Assembly: GCA_041623895.1 (NCBI GenBank)
Contig: JBFJVZ010000470.1
Location: 1-5,307 of the forward strand
DNA length: 5,307 nucleotides
Reading direction: 5' to 3'
Origin: JBFJVZ01 sp041623895
Lineage (GTDB): Bacteria > Planctomycetota > Planctomycetia > Pirellulales > Pirellulaceae
Of this stretch, positions 1 to 4,998 are shown piece after piece. The notes beneath the pieces were generated by a model. That model was not told the DNA's origin. It saw only the letters and a program-made list of their open reading frames with translations, and made no database searches. Both the position numbers and the translations under genes were made by a program. Each line of letters begins with the position of its first letter. The stretch's first letter is position 1.

Positions 1-496
1 GATTTACGCTTACACCGCTATCTTATTTCATGATTATTGAGCAGCTGCTACTAAGCCGGACACTCTGCAAGTCCTGGCCTACGAGATTTCTGAAAATGCT
101 ATAGAAGAGGCAACGGCTACGGCGACATCGTCGGATACTCGAAGGGACAAATCGGGAACGTGATACAGTCGCGGTGGCCAAAGATTGTCCGCAAAAACCG
201 CTGCAATTTGGACTTCGGAGCCGCATTCGGGCACGTCCCATCGCCTCTAACCGCTCGATTTGTTAGGATATGGGCTGGGAAAGGTCAGTGCGAAGTTCTG
301 GCACGGGTGAGCAGGCCTGCGAGCCGTGAGCAGTCGAATTCGGGGTCAACAATCGAGTTCGACAAAGGACAAAGAAGCCATCGGCAGGAAGGTCTGGAAA
401 CGGCGCGCTGTCGGCATCTGATTGCGGAACATTTTTGCAAACTTCAATCGTTGATCAGCGTGATCAGGTCGATTGTCGTCACAAACGGGAAAACGA
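1..496. other. Gene-free region upstream of rpsU
   Basis: No reading frame here looks like a real protein. The open frames are arginine/serine-rich, match no family I recognise and have poor ribosome binding sites. One + frame is open from the window edge to a TAG at 102-104 and could be the tail of a gene to the left, but its translation (ending in FLKML) is not recognisable. The region holds a perfect 10-base palindrome (GCAGGCCTGC, 311-320), a direct repeat GTGAGCAG (307-314 and 326-333), a possible bulged stem (CCAA..ATTG at 178-187 with CAATTTGG at 204-211) and a TGATCA pair close to rpsU. I see no convincing -35/-10 promoter and no tRNA or rRNA. It is presumably the 5' region of rpsU plus the 3' region of an unseen gene. 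Confidence 0.55.
452..466. promoter_or_regulatory. TGATCA-GCG-TGATCA inverted/direct repeat before rpsU
   Basis: Two copies of the palindromic hexamer TGATCA are separated by three bases, 30 bases upstream of the chosen rpsU ATG. The element can be read as a direct repeat or as an inverted repeat. In DNA it would suit a dimeric regulator. In RNA it would be only a weak six-pair stem with a three-base loop. No regulator is identified and chance cannot be excluded. Confidence 0.25.
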
Positions 497-697
497 ATGG
501 TATCTATGCGTGTTCGCGACCGCGAGTCGATCCAGGAAGCGGTTCGTCGGTTTCGTAAGCTGGTTGAGCGGAGCGGCTTGAAGAGAGAAATGCGGCGACG
601 TCAATATTATGAGAAACCGAGTGAGATCAAACGTCGTGCTCGGCTGCGTGCGGAACGTCGTGCCTTGAGTGCCAGACGTACCTTTAAGGGCGGTTAG
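497..697 (+). CDS. rpsU: Small ribosomal subunit protein bS21
   Basis: This is ribosomal protein bS21, a small basic protein of the 30S subunit that sits near the anti-Shine-Dalgarno end of 16S rRNA and supports translation initiation. The product is 66 residues, close to the usual 60-70. Family hallmarks are visible: the RRFRKLVERSG helix (residues 17-27), the REMRRRQYYEKPSE box (about 30-43) and a strongly arginine-rich tail. I chose the ATG at 497 because it gives the usual short N-terminus (MVSMRVRDRES) and has GGGA six bases upstream. An in-frame TTG at 473 would add eight residues that do not look like the family, and an ATG at 506 would cut three residues. It stands alone, with 274 bases to the next gene, so it is probably transcribed by itself. 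Family assignment is secure from the motifs; the exact start is slightly less so. Confidence 0.96.
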   Translation: MVSMRVRDRESIQEAVRRFRKLVERSGLKREMRRRQYYEKPSEIKRRARLRAERRALSARRTFKGG

Positions 698-708
698 CGC
701 CGGCTTTT
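686..708 (+). terminator. Possible weak terminator hairpin over the rpsU stop codon
   Basis: GGCG (689-692) can pair with CGCC (698-701), with the TAG stop codon in the five-base loop. An outer AAG (686-688) can pair with CTT (704-706) across a two-base bulge. A short T run (705-708) follows. The shape resembles an intrinsic terminator, but both stem and T run are short. Confidence 0.3.
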
Positions 709-729
709 GTACGCGCATTGTGGTTTGAA

Positions 730-750
730 GCAAGTAAACTGCTTTACTGC
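730..750 (+). other. Stem-loop in the rpsU 3' spacer
   Basis: GCA-GTAAA (730-738, with A733 bulged) pairs with TTTACTGC (743-750) around the four-base loop CTGC, giving eight base pairs. There is no T run after it. It begins 33 bases after the rpsU stop and could be a transcript 3'-end structure. Its role is unknown. Confidence 0.3.
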
Positions 751-960
751 CGAAACCTTGCTCGCGGTCGGCGGGCTGATCCTGCAAAGAGTGTGTTGAT
801 CAAGCGAAATCGCACTTCCGCTATTCCAGCTGGAGTCGCGAATCTGCGTTGTCGCACGCATCAAGCACCTGGGCAACCAAGAAACTGAGCGGGCCGAGAC
901 GATTTTGGCCTATCCAAAAGGACGTGCCTTTGGCCACCGAGGGCAACGAAGACTGCATCT

Positions 961-965
961 GGGAG
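961..965 (+). promoter_or_regulatory. Ribosome binding site deciding the start at 972
   Basis: GGGAG lies six bases upstream of the GTG at 972 and supports that codon as the start of the small wHTH-like gene. A competing site, AAGGA at 918-922, lies seven bases before an in-frame TTG at 930 and would give a form 14 residues longer. Confidence 0.5.
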
Positions 966-971
966 ACAACC

Positions 972-1205
972 GTGTTATCGACCGCTGAACAACGTGTGTT
1001 CCGAACGTTCCGTCAATACCTGATGACCCCCGGAAAAATGTTGTGCTTCTCAGGTCCCGACCTGGAACGCGACAGGGACGCACTGAAGCTGTTGACCGAC
1101 AAGAAACTGCTGGTCAAGGAAAGATTCAAAGGCGGCTATTCTCTTACCCCCTCCGGCTTCGCAGCCATGAAAGATTGCGAAGTTCCCGTTGATACGTCGT
1201 CTTGA
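972..1205 (+). CDS. Small hypothetical protein, winged-helix-like
   Basis: I do not recognise a named family. From the GTG at 972 the product is 77 residues. It starts with a probable helix (STAEQRVFRTFRQYL, residues 3-17), then a loop containing MLCFSGPDLE, a second helix (about 28-39, DRDALKLLTDKK), and LLVKERFKGGYSLTPSGFAAM. That last part has the shape of the recognition helix plus beta-hairpin wing seen in winged helix-turn-helix proteins, where a K/R-rich turn and 'GYSLTPSGF' end the wing. I infer a DNA- or RNA-binding role from this shape alone; no target can be named. The frame stays open back to a TTG at 849, but the upstream stretch is low in recognisable structure, while GTG 972 starts directly before the compact domain and has GGGAG six bases upstream. 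TTG 930 is the alternative. It lies between rpsU and proS in the same direction, with long spacers on both sides, so it may have its own promoter. Confidence 0.7.
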   Translation: MLSTAEQRVFRTFRQYLMTPGKMLCFSGPDLERDRDALKLLTDKKLLVKERFKGGYSLTPSGFAAMKDCEVPVDTSS

Positions 1206-1228
1206 GCGACCTTCAGTCTAGGTCTGCT
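1205..1228 (+). other. Stem-loop beginning at the stop codon of the wHTH-like gene
   Basis: AGC-GACCT (1205-1212) pairs with AGGTC-(T)-GCT (1220-1228, with T1225 bulged) around a seven-base loop, giving eight pairs. The first base is the last base of the TGA stop codon. No T run follows, so it is not a classical intrinsic terminator. It may mark or protect the transcript 3' end. Confidence 0.35.
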
Positions 1229-1550
1229 AGCGCCGCGATCAGTTCCCAGAGGAAAGCAAGGCTCTTGTTCAGACGATCATTGGTTTGACTTGGTAGCGAA
1301 CCAAATGCGTGCTAAAACACGCTGGACGCGCGCCCCTTGAATCGCTAATAAAGCACGCCTCAACCAGTCAGTCTTGCGATCGGCGGCAGCAGGTACCGCC
1401 TTCAACGACTGGCCAAAATGGTTGCAGATGTACGAGCTTTTCGGAGGCAGGTCCGGCACCGGAGCGGTCCCCGGGAGTGCGAATTGCTACAACCTTGACC
1501 GCATTTGTGAATCAAACACACACTCTGTTTGAAGATTTTGAGGAGAGTCA
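1206..1550 (+). other. Gene-free leader region of proS with several inverted repeats
   Basis: No frame here looks like a real protein. The region carries many short complementary segments. TTGGTT (1280-1285) and TTGGT (1290-1294) can each pair with the same AACCAA/ACCAA segment (1299-1304), so they exclude each other. GCGTG (1307-1311) pairs with CACGC (1318-1322). CCAGTC (1364-1369) pairs with GACTGG (1407-1412) and encloses GGCGG (1382-1386) paired with CCGCC (1396-1400). TCCGG (1452-1456) faces CCGGA (1459-1463). A TTGACC at 1495-1500 resembles a -35 box, but no -10 box lies at the right distance. The proS ribosome binding site GAGGAG is at 1540-1545. The whole could be a structured 5' leader, but I match it to no known riboswitch and see no T-box motif. 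Confidence 0.4.
1512..1532 (+). promoter_or_regulatory. Perfect 7-bp inverted repeat just before the proS ribosome binding site
   Basis: TCAAACA (1512-1518) and TGTTTGA (1526-1532) are exact reverse complements with a seven-base loop. The element ends seven bases before the GAGGAG ribosome binding site. It could be an operator or an RNA hairpin affecting ribosome access. No regulator is identified. Confidence 0.35.
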
Positions 1551-3344
1551 ATGAGATTGTCATCGCTATTTGGCACGACGCTGAGGAAGGTTTCCAGCGA
1601 TATGGAATTCGAATCGCACGGCTTGCTGTTGCGCGCCGGGTACGTGCGTCAACTTGGTGCAGGAATCTTCTCTTATTTGCCCTTGGCTTGGCGTTCGATG
1701 CGCAAGATCGAGCAAATACTCCGCGAGGAGATGGAAAGAATCGGATCGCAGGAACTGTGCATGCCCGTTGTGCACCCGGCCGAACCGTGGCAGCGCAGCG
1801 GACGCTGGTATGACATCGACGAATCCATGGTCAGATTTACCGACCGTGGTGGAAGCGAGATGGTGTTGGCGATGACTCACGAGGAGATCGTAGCCACGCT
1901 TGCTCATTCGGAAATTGAAACCTACCGGCAATTGCCAGTCTCCGTGTTTCAGATGCAGACAAAATTCCGCGATGAAAAGCGGTCACGCGGTGGATTGATT
2001 CGTGTTCGTGAATTCGTGATGAAAGATTCCTATTCACTAGACACCGATAAAGAGGGTTTGCGGTTGCAATATGCAAACCATTACAGCGCCTACGTGCGGA
2101 TCGGGGTCCGCACGGGCGTGCCCTTGCTGGCGGTTCGCAGCGACACCGGCATGATGGGCGGCGATGTCGCCCACGAGTTCATGTACATCACGCCGATTGG
2201 CGAAGACTCGTTGGCGGTTTGCGATCAGTGTGGCTACGCCGCAAACCGTGATGTGGCAAGATTTCAATTTCCAACAGCCGAGCAACAACAGCCATCGGCA
2301 ATCGAAAAAGTCCACACACCGTCCGTTGCCACCATCGATGATCTGTCCGAATTCCTGGGCGTTTCGGCACACCAGTGCGCCAAAACCGTTTGTTTTGTCG
2401 GTGAGTTCAAGGACGGCGAACAAGTGAACGAGCGGCTGGTGGTTGCCGTGGTGCGCGGCGATATGGAGGTGAATGAGACCCGCGTGCAGAACTTCGCGGC
2501 GGCTCATGCCCTCCGCGAAGCAACAGCAGAGGAGATGGCCAAAGCGGGCCTGTGTGCCGGTTTCTGTTCGCCAATCGGCATCGACCGCGGCAATCAAAAG
2601 GTGATTGTTCTGGTGGATGATGCCGTGGCGCAAGCCGGCAACCTGATTGCCGGCGCCAATGAATCCGACTACCACTTTCGAAACGTGAATTACAATCGCG
2701 ATTTTCAGGCAGACCGTGTAGGCCAGATCGCATCTGTGTTCGAAGGTGCGGGTTGTCCGGAGTGCGGGTCCAGCCTGTCGATGCAGCGCGGTGTCGAAGT
2801 GGGCAACATCTTTCAGCTGGGCACCAAGTACAGCGAATCCCTGGATGCCTGCTATACCGACTCCGAGGGCACGCGGGAGCCGATTGTGATGGGTTCCTAC
2901 GGAATCGGCGTGGGACGACTACTGGCTTGCGCCGCCGAAGAACACCACGATGATGCCGGGTTGTGTTTGCCGATTTCCATAGCGCCGTTTCAAATCGCGC
3001 TGTTGAAACTCGGCAAGTCCGATGAAGTTGCCGAGCGGGCCGAAAAGCTTTACCAAGAATTGATGGACGCGGGACTCGAGGTGCTGTTCGATGATCGCGA
3101 ACTCCGGCCGGGTGTCAAGTTCGCTGATTCGGAGTTGATGGGGATCCCCATACGTGTGGTGATTTCGGACCGTTCCTTGAAGGAATCCGTGGTCGAAGTC
3201 AAGCTGCGCACAGGTGACCGGGCGGAGAATGTTTCGCTGTCGGCCGCAGTTGACCATCTATCAAAGCTCGTGCAATCCATGTTGCAGTCGTTGCAAGATG
3301 CGGCCGATAACAGTGATTCACAAATTGATCCGGCAACTTTGTGA
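1551..3344 (+). CDS. proS: Prolyl-tRNA synthetase, bacterial type with editing domain
   Basis: ProRS charges tRNA-Pro with proline in the cytoplasm: ATP activates proline, which is then moved to the tRNA. The 597-residue product is slightly longer than the usual ~570. The class II core starts with LLLRAGYVRQLGAGI (26-40) and motif 1 ending at MPVVHP (71-76). It continues with THEE (109-112), motif 2 FRDE..RVREFVMKDSYS (139-162), FQLGTKYSE (421-429) and motif 3 MGSYGIGVGR (447-456). Between motifs 2 and 3 lies the YbaK-like INS domain (about 235-390), which clears Ala-tRNA-Pro in this family. Its expected residues are present: K278 in CAKTV, the GxxxP loop G337-P341 and H375. The C-terminal anticodon-binding domain (about 475-571) includes FDDRELRPGVKFADSELMGIP (513-533). 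Two CxxC pairs (224/227 and 402/405) flank the INS domain. Motif 3 has Ser449 where E. coli ProRS has Cys. The last ~25 residues are a polar tail. The ATG start is backed by GAGGAG five bases upstream. It is probably monocistronic given long spacers. Confidence 0.98.
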   Translation: MRLSSLFGTTLRKVSSDMEFESHGLLLRAGYVRQLGAGIFSYLPLAWRSMRKIEQILREEMERIGSQELCMPVVHPAEPWQRSGRWYDIDESMVRFTDRGGSEMVLAMTHEEIVATLAHSEIETYRQLPVSVFQMQTKFRDEKRSRGGLIRVREFVMKDSYSLDTDKEGLRLQYANHYSAYVRIGVRTGVPLLAVRSDTGMMGGDVAHEFMYITPIGEDSLAVCDQCGYAANRDVARFQFPTAEQQQPSAIEKVHTPSVATIDDLSEFLGVSAHQCAKTVCFVGEFKDGEQVNERLVVAVVRGDMEVNETRVQNFAAAHALREATAEEMAKAGLCAGFCSPIGIDRGNQKVIVLVDDAVAQAGNLIAGANESDYHFRNVNYNRDFQADRVGQIASVFEGAGCPECGSSLSMQRGVEVGNIFQLGTKYSESLDACYTDSEGTREPIVMGSYGIGVGRLLACAAEEHHDDAGLCLPISIAPFQIALLKLGKSDEVAERAEKLYQELMDAGLEVLFDDRELRPGVKFADSELMGIPIRVVISDRSLKESVVEVKLRTGDRAENVSLSAAVDHLSKLVQSMLQSLQDAADNSDSQIDPATL

Positions 3345-3347
3345 TCA
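3314..3347 (+). other. Stem-loop spanning the proS stop codon
   Basis: TGAT-CACAAA (3314-3324, with T3318 bulged) pairs with TTTGTGATCA (3338-3347), giving ten base pairs around a 13-base loop. The TGA stop codon (3342-3344) lies in the 3' arm. No T run follows, so it is not a standard intrinsic terminator. It could stabilise the mRNA end or affect termination. Confidence 0.4.
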
Positions 3348-3451
3348 GGCCAACGCGATAACGCCTGTGCTGTCGGCGAAGCGGTTGATCGGTACATCCA
3401 TTACCCGGGCCAGCGCGAGCCAGAAGTTCGCTACCGGAGTACCTGTCAAAG

Positions 3452-3474
3452 ACACCGTGGACCATCTGCGGTGT
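3452..3474 (+). terminator. Possible 3'-end hairpin of proS
   Basis: ACACCG (3452-3457) pairs exactly with CGGTGT (3469-3474). Two G-T pairs can extend the stem inward, leaving a seven-base loop. It starts 108 bases after the proS stop codon. There is no T run directly after it, so factor-independent termination is doubtful. Confidence 0.3.
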
Positions 3475-3590
3475 GCCTGAATATCTTCTACAAAGAAAGC
3501 AGCCGGAGCAATGATGTCCGATTTTTCCTGTTTTTCCGGTATCGTCGCCGTCTGTTCCGCTTTCGAGATGCAGTGAGCGGGAATATCCAG

Positions 3591-3624
3591 AGGCCGCTCG
3601 CGTTTAAGACGCGGGGAACGGCTT
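3591..3624 (+). other. Two-part GC-rich stem-loop before the Tad-like genes
   Basis: An inner stem CTCGCGT/ACGCGGG (3597-3603 with 3609-3615, one G-T pair) closes the loop TTAAG. An outer stem AGGCCG/CGGCTT (3591-3596 with 3619-3624, one G-T pair) stacks below it, with GAA (3616-3618) bulged on the 3' side. It is the strongest secondary structure I found in the spacers. No T run follows. It could be a transcript end or part of the 5' leader of the gene at 3825. Confidence 0.4.
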
Positions 3625-3824
3625 CCTCAAGTTGACGGGGGGCCGATAGCAACCTACCTGTAAAGCAGTTGAGAGTATTTCCGCCCCAGAATCACTTGAC
3701 TCTAACCCTGATTGTGAAGTCAGCCGTTTTTCGTCGTAGATCAACAGATGGTTAGCAGCGAAGCCGTCGATGCAATACAGCGACCAAGCTCGCCACAAAC
3801 GACCATCTCGGTGGAGATCCATTT

Positions 3825-4955
3825 ATGCCTAAAAGTTCATTGAGCAGGAAATCAGTACGACGCCGCGGTGTCGTTGCCGTGTTCGGTCTGTTCTTGATTA
3901 TCAGCCTTATCGTAGTGATGGCAGTTACGCTGGACTTTGGAAATATTCGCATCGCTCAAAATGAAATGCGACGTGCCGCCGATGCTGCCGCCATGGCCGC
4001 ATGCTGGGAAATGTACGACTTGCAATCTCAGGGAGACGCAGGCAACTGGCAGCTTAACGCAACGGCATGGGAAGGAGCCAATCACGTCTCGGCTGGCAAT
4101 GTCGTTGGCGACGGAAAGCCACAATTCAACTACTCTGACGTGCAAATCGGTTCCTATGATGGAACCACGCGTGAGTTTGAGGAGGGTTCAACAAACCCGA
4201 ATGCCGTTCAAGTGACGTTGCATCGGAATGCAAGCATCAATGGGGAACTGCCGCTTTTCTTCGGCGCGGTCACCGGCCGAGATTCGCAACAACTTAATGT
4301 GTCAGCCACCGCTGCCATGTTCAGTCAGATCGTTGGATTCAACCCACCGGAAAGTGGTCAATCGCTGGAAATGCTGCCGATCGCGCTCGACCTCGAAAGC
4401 TGGCAAGATGCCGTCAACGGAACCTCGGACGACAGCTATCGATTCAGCGACAGCACGGTTAGCAAAGGATCCGACGGAACTTCCGAGGCCAACTTGTATC
4501 CACAAGGAACGGGTGCACCCGGAAATCGCGGCACCGTCGATATTGGCGGCGCCAACAACAGCACAAGTGACTTGGAACGCCAGATCTTGCACGGAATCTC
4601 CCGGCAAGACTTCGTTGACTTGGGACGCCCGCTGGCCTTTGACGGCAACGGTGAGTTAAACCTGAATGGCGACACAGGCATCAGTGCCGGCATCAAGGAC
4701 GAATTGCGCGCCTTGGTCGGCAAAACACGAATCATTCCAATCTTTACCAGGGTTGCCGGTAATGGAAACAACGCCACATTTACCATCGTCCGTTTTGAGG
4801 GAGTCCGAATCCTGGACGTGAGCCTAACCGGCCCCAAGAAACACAAAAAAGTCATCGTCCAACCAACAAAGGTCCTGGCCAGAGGCGCTGTCGTGGACTA
4901 TTCCGGCACAACGTACAGTTCGCACCTTGTTTCTCCGGTGATGTTGGTCGAATAA
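3825..4955 (+). CDS. TadG-like pilus-assembly-type membrane protein
   Basis: The N-terminus is typical of the TadE/G-like 'putative Flp pilus-assembly' domain. A basic stretch (residues 8-14, RKSVRRR) precedes one membrane segment (about 16-36). The helix LDFGNIRIAQNEMRRAADAAAMAACWEM (36-63) follows, with the 'RRAADAAAMAA' signature. TadG-type proteins are anchored in the inner membrane with the bulk outside the cytoplasm and belong to tight-adherence (Flp) pilus systems. The remaining ~310 residues are Gly/Asn/Ser-rich and probably beta-rich, without further membrane segments. They contain LYPQGTGAPGNRGTVDIGG (224-242) and NLNGDTGISAGIKDEL (279-294). I see no von Willebrand A domain. G15 is followed by VVAVF, so the Glu expected at +5 of a prepilin-peptidase site is absent, which fits TadG rather than TadE. 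The ATG start has GGAG eight bases upstream. A TadE-like gene follows 43 bases later, so the two are probably co-transcribed. Role in a real pilus is inferred from family only. Confidence 0.85.
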   Translation: MPKSSLSRKSVRRRGVVAVFGLFLIISLIVVMAVTLDFGNIRIAQNEMRRAADAAAMAACWEMYDLQSQGDAGNWQLNATAWEGANHVSAGNVVGDGKPQFNYSDVQIGSYDGTTREFEEGSTNPNAVQVTLHRNASINGELPLFFGAVTGRDSQQLNVSATAAMFSQIVGFNPPESGQSLEMLPIALDLESWQDAVNGTSDDSYRFSDSTVSKGSDGTSEANLYPQGTGAPGNRGTVDIGGANNSTSDLERQILHGISRQDFVDLGRPLAFDGNGELNLNGDTGISAGIKDELRALVGKTRIIPIFTRVAGNGNNATFTIVRFEGVRILDVSLTGPKKHKKVIVQPTKVLARGAVVDYSGTTYSSHLVSPVMLVE

Positions 4956-4961
4956 GCGACC
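4946..4961 (+). other. Small hairpin with the TadG-like stop codon in its loop
   Basis: GGTCG (4946-4950) pairs exactly with CGACC (4957-4961). The six-base loop AATAAG contains the TAA stop codon (4953-4955). It has five pairs and no T run. It lies inside the probable operon, so complete transcription termination is not expected here. Confidence 0.3.
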
Positions 4962-4998
4962 TCCCCCCAATACACGATACCCGAGTTTGAACCCCACT

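Larger units (their letters stand above)
3345..3824 (+). other. 480-base spacer between proS and the Tad-like genes
   Basis: No reliable gene lies here on either strand. The spacer holds hairpins at 3452-3474 and 3591-3624 and a T-rich stretch (3522-3535) after a weak CGGA/TCCG stem (3504-3520), which may help end proS transcription. A micro-ORF (ATG at 3511 or 3514, stop 3574-3576) has GGAG at 3505-3508. The promoter for the Tad-like genes should be in the right half. TTGACT (3696-3701) could be a -35 box, but no -10 box is recognisable at 16-18 bases. TGACT (3697-3701) and AGTCA (3718-3722) form a weak inverted repeat. Confidence 0.5.

Noticed and set aside
3..104. Possible 3' end of a + strand gene entering from the left
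   Set aside because: About 33 codons with no recognisable family feature; the length is well within chance.
23..241. 72-codon minus-strand frame
   Set aside because: Low-complexity Arg/Ser/Cys-rich translation with no sign of a real protein.
299..315. Sigma-54-like TGGCAC...GC promoter
   Set aside because: The GC of the -12 element is one base too close to the -24 element and the TT before it is missing.
311..320. Perfect palindrome GCAGGCCTGC
   Set aside because: A single 10-base palindrome far from any start is expected by chance; no partner site found.
160..558. Open frame of 132 codons overlapping rpsU
   Set aside because: Runs into rpsU in another frame, composition is arginine/serine-rich without domain features, and the ribosome binding site is poor.
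797..826. TTGATC ... GCTATT as promoter of the wHTH-like gene
   Set aside because: An 18-base spacing fits, but the -10 box matches consensus at only three of six positions.
1309..1554. 81-codon + strand frame before proS
   Set aside because: No domain feature, no ribosome binding site, overlaps the proS start in another frame.
2037..2675. 212-codon minus-strand frame inside proS
   Set aside because: His/Gly/Ala-rich antisense shadow of a strongly coding region; no family signature.
3604..3822. 72-codon minus-strand frame in the spacer before the TadG-like gene
   Set aside because: No recognisable features, and its upstream region would be the start of the TadG-like gene.
4436..4855. 139-codon minus-strand frame inside the TadG-like gene
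   Set aside because: Antisense shadow; Pro/Ser/Leu-rich with no family features.
4959..4968. ACCTCC-type anti-Shine-Dalgarno-like run after the TadG-like gene
   Set aside because: Could pair with purine-rich mRNA such as GAGGAGGG in the same gene, but C-rich runs are common and no defined partner site is evident.
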